Shown here piece after piece: positions 26,189-33,730 of a stretch of DNA of 64,000 bases. Within the stretch, counting starts at the first letter, position 1. Each line of letters starts with the position of its first letter. Under the pieces are notes generated by a model that worked only from the letters and a program-made list of their open reading frames with translations, made no database searches and was not told the origin of the DNA. Origin of the DNA: Archangium primigenium (GTDB taxonomy: Bacteria > Myxococcota > Myxococcia > Myxococcales > Myxococcaceae); contig NZ_JADWYI010000001.1 of assembly GCF_016904885.1 (NCBI RefSeq), positions 3,968,001-4,032,000 of the forward strand, written 5' to 3'. The translations under genes and the position numbers were made by a program.

Positions 26189-27542
26189 TGCTCAAGACAG
26201 ACACGCCATCGTCCTCGGCGGCAGCATCGGGGGTTGTCTCGCCGCCGAGGTGTTGTCGTCGGTGTTCGGCCGGGTCACCCTCATCGAGAAGGGCGACTTC
26301 GAGGACGACCTGAAGGATCGCCGGAGCGTTCCCCAGGAGAAGCACGTCCACCTGCTGCTGCTGCGCGGCAAGCAGGTCATGGAGGAGATCTTCCCCGGGC
26401 TGCTCCAGGAGCTGGAGCAGGCGGGGGCCGACGTCGCGGACCAGGGCCATGACGTCAAATGCTTCCACTACGGGAACTGGAAGAACCGCTTCCGCACGGG
26501 CGTGAGCGCGCACTACTGCAGCCGGGGCTTGCTCGACAACCTGGTGCGGCGGCGCATCCGGGCCAACCCGCGCATCACCGTGCTCTCCAAGACGCGCGTG
26601 CTGGGTCTCCAGTTCCACGAGGGGGGCGCGCCGTGTGTGCGCGGCGTGGTGCTGGAGGAGCCCGCGCGGGAGCTGGCCGCAGACCTGGTGGTGGACGTCA
26701 GCGGGCGTGGCTCCCGCACGGCCGAGTGGTTGGCCAAGGAGGGCCTGGGCGAGGTGCGCAAGACGCTCGTCGAGACGAAGCTGGGCTACGCGTCCCGCGT
26801 CTATCGCCGTCGGCCCGAGTTCGCCGACCGCTGGAAGGTGCTGCTCGTGCTGCCCAAGCCGCCGCACAACCGCGCCATGGGGGTGATCAGCCCCATCGAG
26901 GGGGACCGCTGGCTGGTCACCACGGGCGGGTGGTTCGGGGAGTTTCCCAAGGCGGACCCCGACGAGTTCCTCCGGTTCCTCGGCACGCTGCCCGTGCCGG
27001 ACATCCAGGAGATCATCCGCGACGCCGAGCCCCTGTCGGACGTGGCGGGCTTCGGGATCCCCGGCAGCTTCCGGCGCCACTACGAGGACGTCCCGGTGTG
27101 GCCCCAGGGCCTGCTGGTCATGGGGGATGCGCTGTGCAGCATGAACCCCCTGTACAGCCAGGGCATGACGCTCTGCGCGCTGGAGGCGGACGTGCTCCGG
27201 CGGCAGCTCCCCGTGTGGCTGCGGGGGGGCCTCGGGCTGCAGGTCATCCAGCGCCAGCTGGTGGACGTGATCGAGCCCGCCTGGAACATGGCCGTCTCCG
27301 AGGACATGCGCTTCCCGGAGACCCAGGGGCGTCGCTCGCTCAGCCTGAAGTTCCATCACTGGTACGGCTCGGGGCTGTGTGAGCTGGCCGCGTCGCATCG
27401 GCTGACGCTGCAGACGCAGGTGGGGGTCACCAACCTGGTGGTGCCGCCCAGTCAGCTCTTCCGGCCCGAGATCGCGGCCCGGGTGGTCCTCAACAAGCTG
27501 CGTCCTCGTTTCGGCAAGACCGGGAGTCCTTCCCATGCGTGA
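26172..27542 (+). CDS. FAD-dependent oxygenase/oxidoreductase (epoxidase/halogenase-like)
   Basis: 456 residues. N-terminal FAD loop VLGGSIGGCLAAE (GxGxxG variant), then DxR-like region CSRGLLDNLV and the second FAD motif GDALCSMNPLYSQGM near residue 318, the order of PHBH-type flavin monooxygenases and squalene-epoxidase relatives such as LasC. No KxG or WxWxIP halogenase motif is seen, so oxygenation or epoxidation is more likely than halogenation. Starts at ATG 26172 (26178 is possible), inside the end of the aminotransferase gene. Confidence 0.8.
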   Translation: MPMTGNAQDRHAIVLGGSIGGCLAAEVLSSVFGRVTLIEKGDFEDDLKDRRSVPQEKHVHLLLLRGKQVMEEIFPGLLQELEQAGADVADQGHDVKCFHYGNWKNRFRTGVSAHYCSRGLLDNLVRRRIRANPRITVLSKTRVLGLQFHEGGAPCVRGVVLEEPARELAADLVVDVSGRGSRTAEWLAKEGLGEVRKTLVETKLGYASRVYRRRPEFADRWKVLLVLPKPPHNRAMGVISPIEGDRWLVTTGGWFGEFPKADPDEFLRFLGTLPVPDIQEIIRDAEPLSDVAGFGIPGSFRRHYEDVPVWPQGLLVMGDALCSMNPLYSQGMTLCALEADVLRRQLPVWLRGGLGLQVIQRQLVDVIEPAWNMAVSEDMRFPETQGRRSLSLKFHHWYGSGLCELAASHRLTLQTQVGVTNLVVPPSQLFRPEIAARVVLNKLRPRFGKTGSPSHA

Positions 27543-28242
27543 GGTCTGGAGTCGGATTCAACACGTCGTCTGGGATTGGAACGGCACCCTGCTCGACGAC
27601 GTGGAGCTGGCCGTGACGGGCGTCAACCACGTGTGTGCCCGCTTCGGCGTGCCCGCCGTCACCCGGGACATGTACCGGGCCCGGTTCCAGTTCCCCATCT
27701 CCGAGTTCTACGCCGCGCTGGGGTTCGACCTGGTGCGGGTGCCCTTCGGGGACATCATCCGCGAGTACCTGTCCATCTTCGATGACCGGGTGCGGCACTG
27801 CGCGTTGAACGAGGGCGCGCTGGAGCTGCTCGAGTGCCTGCGCCGCAATGGCATCGAGTCCTCCATCCTGTCCGCGTCCTACCGGCCCACGCTGGTGCGC
27901 ACGCTCGAGGCCAAGGGGCTCGCGGGCCACTTCACCCATGTGTGCGGGCTCGGCGACGAGCAGGCGACGAGCAAGCTGGAGGAGGGGCGGCGCCTCCAGG
28001 AGGCCTTGGGCCTGGAGGGAGACCGGATCGTCTACCTGGGAGACACCACCCATGACGCGGAGATCGCCGCGGAGCTGGGCTGGAAGAGCTGCATCATCTC
28101 CCGCGGACATCAGGACGACGCGCGGCTGGCGTCCTGCAATGCCCTGAGGGTGTCTGGCATTCCCGCGCTCTTCGAGGCGCTGCCGTGGCCCGTCATCGGG
28201 TCCGTGCCCCATCTGCGAGGTGTCCTCCATGATTCCCGCTGA
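27535..28242 (+). CDS. HAD-superfamily phosphatase
   Basis: 235 residues. HAD motif I is DWNGT (first Asp nucleophile; the second Asp is Asn, as in some PGP/Gph-like members), motif II SAS in SILSASYRP, motif III Lys in SKLEEG, motif IV GDTTHD. A small helical cap lies between I and II. It would remove a phosphate from a small metabolite such as a sugar phosphate. ATG 27535 overlaps the FAD gene stop by 8 bases. In the operon it can supply the dephosphorylation step of an amino-sugar route. Confidence 0.85.
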   Translation: MREVWSRIQHVVWDWNGTLLDDVELAVTGVNHVCARFGVPAVTRDMYRARFQFPISEFYAALGFDLVRVPFGDIIREYLSIFDDRVRHCALNEGALELLECLRRNGIESSILSASYRPTLVRTLEAKGLAGHFTHVCGLGDEQATSKLEEGRRLQEALGLEGDRIVYLGDTTHDAEIAAELGWKSCIISRGHQDDARLASCNALRVSGIPALFEALPWPVIGSVPHLRGVLHDSR

Positions 28243-29353
28243 GTCGTTGCCCCTGTGGATCGCCGTGCTGGTGGCCGTGACGCTGTCGTTCCGCGCGGCG
28301 GTGTTCCTCCACCACTCGGATCCCGAGCAGGCCCTGCGGGTCTCGCGGCTCCGTCCCCGGAAGGAAGGGCAGCGCGACGCGCTCTACCAGCGCGGGGACG
28401 AGTTCTTCGCGCCCCTGCCATTCCTCTGGGCCTGGCTCGACATCTTCGTGGGCGTGCTGCTCGCGCGCTGGGTGGATCACCCCCTGGCGTGGTTCGCGCT
28501 CACCTTCTGGGTGGGCGGCCGCTTCCGCGCGCTCCAGGAGTTCGGGCACAACGCCGTGCACTACGCCCTGTGCCGCTCGCGCGGCTGGCAGTGGTGGCTG
28601 TCGGACGTGTTCTACCAGTTCACCGCCTTCAAGCGGGACATGCACAGCCGGCAGATCACCCACACCCAGGAGCACCACCGGCACCCGAACCACGAGCAGC
28701 TCGATCCCAATCGCGCACGCGTTCGGGATGGGGGCATGCAGTCGGGCCTGACGCAGGCACAATTCATCGCGCGGCTGTTCTACCCGCTGACGCCCGCGGG
28801 CCTGTGGGTGAGCTTCCGGACCATGGTGCGCAACAGCCTGCTCAATCACAGCCGGACAACGGCCGGGGCCCGCGTGGTGACGCTGCTCGCGCTGGGCGCG
28901 CTCCTGTACGCCGCCGCGGGTTGGAAGGGCATCGCCTGGGGCTGGCTCGTGCCGTTGATGACGACCTACTCCCTGTTTGCCTGGGTGTCGCTGCTCACCG
29001 AGCACCGCTGGTTCATCAGCCCGAGCTGGTCCGAGGACCGGCTCACGCGGGAGTTCCTGGCGGGCCGCCCCACGGACTACCGGGGCGTGACGGGGTGGCT
29101 CGTGCGGGTGTTCATCTGCCCGAGCTCGGATGCCTACCACCTGGCGCACTCGCTCTACCCGGGCGTGCGCTGGAACTACCTGCCCGCCATCGACGCGGTG
29201 CTCAAGGTGGACGAGCCCCGCTACACGGCCCATGCGAGCGAGGGCCTGTTCTTCTCCCGTGACGGCATTCCCTCCGCGCTCTCCGAGCTCAACGAGCGCC
29301 TGGTCACGGAGAGCCCGCTCGAAGCAACGCTCTACATCCAAGAGGAACGGTAA
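28229..29353 (+). CDS. Fatty-acid-desaturase-superfamily di-iron membrane enzyme
   Basis: 374 residues with about four to five membrane helices. The three His boxes are HNAVH, HTQEHH and HLAHS, the HxxxH/HxxxHH/HxxH set of the non-haem di-iron desaturase/hydroxylase superfamily. It inserts a double bond or a hydroxyl group using O2 and an electron donor. ATG 28229 has GAGG eight bases upstream and overlaps the phosphatase end by 14 bases. Together with the flavin oxygenase it provides the oxidative tailoring of this cluster; a lipid or acyl-bearing product is possible. Confidence 0.85.
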   Translation: MIPAESLPLWIAVLVAVTLSFRAAVFLHHSDPEQALRVSRLRPRKEGQRDALYQRGDEFFAPLPFLWAWLDIFVGVLLARWVDHPLAWFALTFWVGGRFRALQEFGHNAVHYALCRSRGWQWWLSDVFYQFTAFKRDMHSRQITHTQEHHRHPNHEQLDPNRARVRDGGMQSGLTQAQFIARLFYPLTPAGLWVSFRTMVRNSLLNHSRTTAGARVVTLLALGALLYAAAGWKGIAWGWLVPLMTTYSLFAWVSLLTEHRWFISPSWSEDRLTREFLAGRPTDYRGVTGWLVRVFICPSSDAYHLAHSLYPGVRWNYLPAIDAVLKVDEPRYTAHASEGLFFSRDGIPSALSELNERLVTESPLEATLYIQEER

Positions 29354-30258
29354 TGGACACGCACAAGAAGGTTCCCCGGCTCGGCATCATCGGGGGCAGT
29401 GGATTGAGCAAGCTGCTGGCCCTGTCGGACATCCAGCGGGTGAAGGTGGAGACGCCCTTCGGCGAGCCGTCGGACGAGCTCATCCTGGGCCAGCTCGGTG
29501 GGGCGCCGGTCGCGTTCCTCCAACGCCACGGCCCTGGCCACCGCATTCCCCCGGCGCAGATCAACGTGCGCGCCAACATGGCCGCGCTCAAGCACGTGGG
29601 CTGCACGCAGGTGCTCTCGCTCAGTGCGGTTGGAAGTTTGCGGGAGGACTGTCCGCCCGGGTCGTTCGTGCTCGTGGACCAGTTCATCGATCGGACCATC
29701 CAGCGCGAAAAGACCTATTTCGGGCGGGGCCTGGTGGGGCATGTTCCCTTTGGCGATCCGGTGTGCGGACGGATGCGGATGGCGCTCGCGGAAGTGGCGA
29801 CCACGCTGAAGCTGCAGCACGTCAACGGGGGGACGTATGTCGTCATGGAGGGACCGCAGTTCTCCACGCGGGCCGAGTCCAATCTCTACCGCAGCTGGGG
29901 CGGCACGGTGATTGGCATGACGGCCATGCCCGAGGCCAAGCTCGCCCGCGAGGCGGAGCTCTGCTACGCCATGGTGGCCATGCCCACGGACTATGATTGC
30001 TGGTACGACAGTCACGAAGCCGTGACGGCCAGCCTCGTCTCCGAGCGCATGGAGCGCATCGCGGTGCAGGCCAACTCACTTGTCGAGAAAGTGAGTGGCA
30101 TGCTCGCCCAGCATCGCACGGCGTGCCCGCGCGGGTGTGATCACGCGCTCGACACGGCCATCATGACCCATCCTTCCGCGCGCGATCCCGAGATGATGCT
30201 ACGCTTGGGCTTCGTCGTGCCCCGCCTCATCACCCCCCCGAGTGGAGGTTCCCAATAG
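29353..30258 (+). CDS. mtnP: S-methyl-5'-thioadenosine phosphorylase
   Basis: 301 residues. Phosphate loop GGSGL near the N-terminus, [23 protein letters not shown] and TDYDCW; the Asp pair in TDYDCW is the adenine-selecting site of MTA phosphorylase, whereas purine nucleoside phosphorylases have Asn. It converts MTA plus phosphate to adenine and methylthioribose-1-phosphate. TAATG overlap with the desaturase and AGAGGAA in front make co-translation likely. The adenine could be taken by the adenine phosphoribosyltransferase that ends the operon. It could also act on a pathway nucleoside. Confidence 0.9.
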   Translation: MDTHKKVPRLGIIGGSGLSKLLALSDIQRVKVETPFGEPSDELILGQLGGAPVAFLQRHGPGHRIPPAQINVRANMAALKHVGCTQVLSLSAVGSLREDCPPGSFVLVDQFIDRTIQREKTYFGRGLVGHVPFGDPVCGRMRMALAEVATTLKLQHVNGGTYVVMEGPQFSTRAESNLYRSWGGTVIGMTAMPEAKLAREAELCYAMVAMPTDYDCWYDSHEAVTASLVSERMERIAVQANSLVEKVSGMLAQHRTACPRGCDHALDTAIMTHPSARDPEMMLRLGFVVPRLITPPSGGSQ

Positions 30259-30259
30259 T

Positions 30260-30880
30260 ATGAGCAGCGAAATCGCGCGCGTTGCCGGCTCCCAGAATGA
30301 CATGCGAGAGCGCATCCGCATCCACGACGTCGTCGTGCTGTCGGATGACTGGTATGTCTTGAAGAAGACGACCTATGATTTCCAGCGCAAGGACGGCTCC
30401 TGGCAGAAGGTGAGCCGGGAGACGTATGACCGGGGCAACGGCGCGACCATCCTGCTCTACAACCGGGCGAAGAAGACCGTCATCCTCACGCGCCAGTTCC
30501 GCTTCCCCGCGTTCGTCAATGGCCATCACGGCATGTTGATCGAGGCCTGCGCGGGCCTGTTGGACACGGACGACGCGGAGACGTGCATCAAGCGCGAGAC
30601 GGAGGAGGAGACGGGCTTCCTGGTCAACAACGTCCGCAAGGCGTTCGAGGCCTTCATGAGCCCGGGCTCGGTCACCGAGATCCTCCACTTCTTCGTGGGC
30701 GAGTACACGGACCGGGACAAGACGGGGGAGGGCGGCGGCGTGCACTCGGATGGCGAGGACATCGAGGTGCTGGAGCTGCCGCTCGACCAGGCGCTGAAGA
30801 TGATCTCGACGGGCGAGATCATGGACGGCAAGACCATCATGCTCTTGCAACACGCGAAGCTCGCGGGGTTGCTCGACTGA
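30260..30880 (+). CDS. NudK-like GDP-mannose pyrophosphatase (Nudix)
   Basis: 206 residues. The sequence tracks E. coli NudK (YffH) closely: [40 protein letters not shown] (Nudix box, here given in two parts by its residues GLLDTDD and RETEEETGF), [17 protein letters not shown] and GEIMDGKT. NudK hydrolyses GDP-mannose and related GDP-sugars to GMP and sugar-1-phosphate. GGAGG lies 11 bases before ATG 30260; a GTG at 30242 is a poorer start. Its place in the operon points to a GDP-sugar, or to clearing one. Confidence 0.88.
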   Translation: MSSEIARVAGSQNDMRERIRIHDVVVLSDDWYVLKKTTYDFQRKDGSWQKVSRETYDRGNGATILLYNRAKKTVILTRQFRFPAFVNGHHGMLIEACAGLLDTDDAETCIKRETEEETGFLVNNVRKAFEAFMSPGSVTEILHFFVGEYTDRDKTGEGGGVHSDGEDIEVLELPLDQALKMISTGEIMDGKTIMLLQHAKLAGLLD

Positions 30881-30938
30881 GAGTGGTTCCCGGAGTCCGC
30901 CCGTCGGGCCCGGGTCTGCTTTCGTCCAGGACATCGTC

Positions 30939-31883
30939 ATGACAGACGTGATTCAAAAGCAGACCGTGGTGGCCTACAGCGCCATGGAGGAGTACGAGCT
31001 GGCCGAGTACGCCCGGGGCATCGAGGCGGCGCACCCGGACCTCCACATCCGCATCGAGCGCATGTCCACGGCGGCCCTGCTCGATCGGCTGCTCGCCGAG
31101 GGGCCCGACGGGAAGTGGGATCTCATCCTGGGCTGGGCGCTGACCACGATGCTCGCCCCGGAGCTGCGGGACTGGTTCGCGCCGCTGGCGTCCGAGCGCG
31201 TGCGGAGCCTGCCGGAGGCGGCGCGGGACCCCGAATCGCGCTGGTTCTGTCCGTCGGCCTTCGTCCCCGCCTTCTGCGTGAACGAGGCGCGGCTGGCGCG
31301 CAAGGGACTGCCCCTGCCGACGCGGTGGGAGGACCTGGCGGACGCGCGCTACCGGGGCGAGCTGGTGGTGCCGGACCCGACCTACTCGGGGGCGGGCTTC
31401 CTCCACCTGACGGCCCTCCTGCAGCAGGCGGGTGAGGCCAAGACGTGGGAGATCCTGCGCGGGGTGTCCGCGAACCGGCCGCTCATCGAGCGCTCGGCGT
31501 TCGCGCCCTGCCTGGCGGTGGCGGGGGACGAGGCGTCCATCGGTGTCACCGTGTCCATCGCCGCCGAGCGCACGGCGCGCATGGGGCTGCCCGTCAAGAT
31601 GGTGATTCCCGCGGACGCGGCGGGCTCGGAGCCCGAGGGCTTCGCGATGCGCGCGGGCTCCGTTCGCCAGGAAGCGGCGGCTCGCGCCCTGGACTGGATG
31701 CTGACGCCCGAGGCTTGCGCCATCTATCGGAAGTATCACAAGGTCGTCCTGGTGGGCGCGGCGGGTGCCTTGCCCAGGGAGCAGGGCCTCCCCCTCCAAC
31801 CCATCGACGCCGCCCAGGCGGTGGCTTCCCGGGCGTCCGCGTGCGAGACCTGGCGCCGCGTCTTCACGCCCGCATCTGTCTGA
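30939..31883 (+). CDS. Solute-binding-protein fold without signal peptide
   Basis: 314 residues. The fold reads like ABC substrate-binding proteins for 2-aminoethylphosphonate or iron (type 2 periplasmic-binding): VVAYSAMEEYELAEYA, AAHPDLHIRIER, a DPTYSGAGFLHL hinge region and TPEACAIYRKY at the end. Unlike true transport proteins it begins MTDVIQKQTVVAY with no signal peptide or lipobox, and no in-frame upstream start adds one. No ABC permease or ATPase gene is near. It is probably cytoplasmic and may bind a pathway intermediate or have become an enzyme. Confidence 0.75.
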   Translation: MTDVIQKQTVVAYSAMEEYELAEYARGIEAAHPDLHIRIERMSTAALLDRLLAEGPDGKWDLILGWALTTMLAPELRDWFAPLASERVRSLPEAARDPESRWFCPSAFVPAFCVNEARLARKGLPLPTRWEDLADARYRGELVVPDPTYSGAGFLHLTALLQQAGEAKTWEILRGVSANRPLIERSAFAPCLAVAGDEASIGVTVSIAAERTARMGLPVKMVIPADAAGSEPEGFAMRAGSVRQEAAARALDWMLTPEACAIYRKYHKVVLVGAAGALPREQGLPLQPIDAAQAVASRASACETWRRVFTPASV

Positions 31884-31892
31884 GGATTGTCC

Positions 31893-33167
31893 ATGAACGT
31901 GTCTTCCGCGCCCCTCGAGGCCGAGCGCCCGGTCAGCCTCTTCCGCCAGCACAACGTGCGGGTGGTCTTCCTGGGCCGCTTGTCGGTGTTGATGGCGGAC
32001 GTCATCCAAGACGTGGCGCTCATCTGGATCGTCTGGGAGCTGACGCACTCGTCGACCGCCACCGCGTTCGCGAGCATGTCCAGCCGCACGCCGCTGTGGC
32101 TGTTCAGTCTGCCCGCGGGCTCGCACGCGGATGCGACCCCGCCCCGGCGGACCATCATCCTCACCAACCTGCTGTGTGGCGCGCTGGCGCTGCTGGTGGC
32201 GGGCTTGTCCAACCTCGGGTGGATGAGCGTGCCGCTCTTGTGCATGTTCGCCTTCGCCATCTCCACGTGCCGCACCTTCGAGGCGCCGAGCTTCTATTCG
32301 CTCGTGCGCGGGCTGGCGCGGGAGGGCGCGGACACGCAGCAGCTCAACGGCATCGCGGACACGGCCAAGCGCGCCGCCCGGCTCACCGCGCCGCTGCTCG
32401 CCAACGCCATGCGCGGCCTGATGCCGGTCTTCAATCTCTACGCGCTCATCGGCGTCTTCTACGCGGGCATGGCCTTCGCGGGGCGCAAGCTGGAGGTGCG
32501 GGAGTTCCGCACCGAGCGCAAGCAGCGCAAGGGGCTGGTGGCGGACTTCAAGGACGCCATGGTCGTGGTGCGCCAGCAGCCCGCGCTCCAGTACATCATC
32601 GTGGCGGAGATCCTCTTCAACCTCGCCTACGGCGCCTGCTACTACGTGCTCCTGCCCCGCCTGACGCTCGACACCACGGGCGGCGGCACCGCCGGCCACG
32701 CCTCGGCCGTCACGGCGTATGGCATTGGCGGGCTGCTCGCGGGTTTCTTCTCCACGCGGCTCAAGATGGGGGAGAAGGCGCTCAACTACGCGACGGTCGC
32801 CTGGATTGGCATCGGGGCCTCGTTCGGCTTCATGTACTTCGCCACGACGCTGCCCATGGTCATCCTGCTCACGGCGCTGGCGGGCGCGTCCATGGCCATC
32901 CAGAACATCGCGCTCTGGAGCGCCATCCACGTCGCGTGTCCGCCCGAGCACTCGGGCCGGGTGTACTCCATCTGGCGGCTGGGCGCGGACATGGCGCTCA
33001 CCGTGAGCACGCTCGTCGCGGGGGTCGTCGCCGATGCCTTCGGGCCCTCCCTGCCCATCGGCATCATCGGCATCTACGTCTTCTTCTCCATCCTGATCGC
33101 CCGCCGCTTCACCGTGGGCCGGCAACCCACGCCCTCGTCCACCCCGGTGGCCGGAGCCACGCCATGA
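31893..33167 (+). CDS. MFS transporter
   Basis: 424 residues with about 12 membrane helices. It resembles the MFS_3 / enterobactin-exporter (EntS) type: LFRQHNVRVVFLGRLSVLMAD at the start, and a loop with CPPEHSGRVYSIW between helices 10 and 11. ATG 31893 follows TGAGGA by six bases. The likely role is export of the cluster product through the inner membrane, and it may give self-protection. Its stop overlaps the next start (ATGA). Confidence 0.85.
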   Translation: MNVSSAPLEAERPVSLFRQHNVRVVFLGRLSVLMADVIQDVALIWIVWELTHSSTATAFASMSSRTPLWLFSLPAGSHADATPPRRTIILTNLLCGALALLVAGLSNLGWMSVPLLCMFAFAISTCRTFEAPSFYSLVRGLAREGADTQQLNGIADTAKRAARLTAPLLANAMRGLMPVFNLYALIGVFYAGMAFAGRKLEVREFRTERKQRKGLVADFKDAMVVVRQQPALQYIIVAEILFNLAYGACYYVLLPRLTLDTTGGGTAGHASAVTAYGIGGLLAGFFSTRLKMGEKALNYATVAWIGIGASFGFMYFATTLPMVILLTALAGASMAIQNIALWSAIHVACPPEHSGRVYSIWRLGADMALTVSTLVAGVVADAFGPSLPIGIIGIYVFFSILIARRFTVGRQPTPSSTPVAGATP

Positions 33168-33727
33168 CCCAGACCTTCGCCGCGTCTCCTCCCCTCCATG
33201 ATGTCTCCCTGCGGGAGGAGGTGAACGCCCGGCTCCGGGACGTGCCGGACTTCCCCAAGCCGGGCATCCTCTTCAAGGACATGACGCCCGTGCTCGCCGA
33301 CCCGCGGCTGCTTGGCCGGGTGGTGGATGCCATGGCGGCGCCCTTCCAGGGCCAGCACATCACCCACGTGGTGGGCATCGAGGCCCGGGGCTTCCTGCTG
33401 GGCGCGCCGCTCGCCCTCAAGCTGCAGGCGGGCTTCGTCCCGGCGCGCAAGCCGGGCAAGCTGCCCGCGCGCACCCGCACCGAGCGCTACTCCCTGGAGT
33501 ACGGCGAGGACGGGCTGCAGATGCACGAGGACGCGCTGGCCGCGGGCGCCCGGGTGCTCATCGTGGACGACCTGCTGGCCACGGGGGGCACGGCCGCCGC
33601 CGCCGGACGCCTGGTGGCGCAGCTCGGCGGCGAGCTGGTGGGCTACAGCTTCCTCATCGCGCTCGACTTCCTGCCGGGCCGCGAGCGGCTGGGGCGGGAC
33701 AAGGTCCACGCCCTCCTGTCCTACTGA
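33164..33727 (+). CDS. apt: Adenine phosphoribosyltransferase
   Basis: 187 residues, the standard APRT length. FPKPGILFKDMTPVL, the EARGF segment, and the PRPP loop VLIVDDLLATGGTA are all intact. It makes AMP from adenine and PRPP. It is translationally coupled to the MFS gene and completes the adenine route started by the MTA phosphorylase four genes upstream. It may be the ancestral housekeeping gene at this site, with the cluster placed before it. It converges on polX with only 3 bases between. Confidence 0.92.
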   Translation: MTQTFAASPPLHDVSLREEVNARLRDVPDFPKPGILFKDMTPVLADPRLLGRVVDAMAAPFQGQHITHVVGIEARGFLLGAPLALKLQAGFVPARKPGKLPARTRTERYSLEYGEDGLQMHEDALAAGARVLIVDDLLATGGTAAAAGRLVAQLGGELVGYSFLIALDFLPGRERLGRDKVHALLSY

Positions 33728-33730
33728 GGC

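Noticed and set aside
26172..27542. Flavin-dependent halogenase
   Set aside because: No WxWxIP or halogenase Lys context is visible; motifs fit a general flavin oxygenase.
30837..33125. 760-residue open frame opposite the NudK, binding-protein and MFS genes
   Set aside because: No family features, no ribosome site; a mirror of real coding sequence on the other strand.
22400..33727. NRPS, PKS, terpene or RiPP cluster
   Set aside because: No carrier protein, adenylation, ketosynthase, cyclase or precursor peptide gene was found in the interval.
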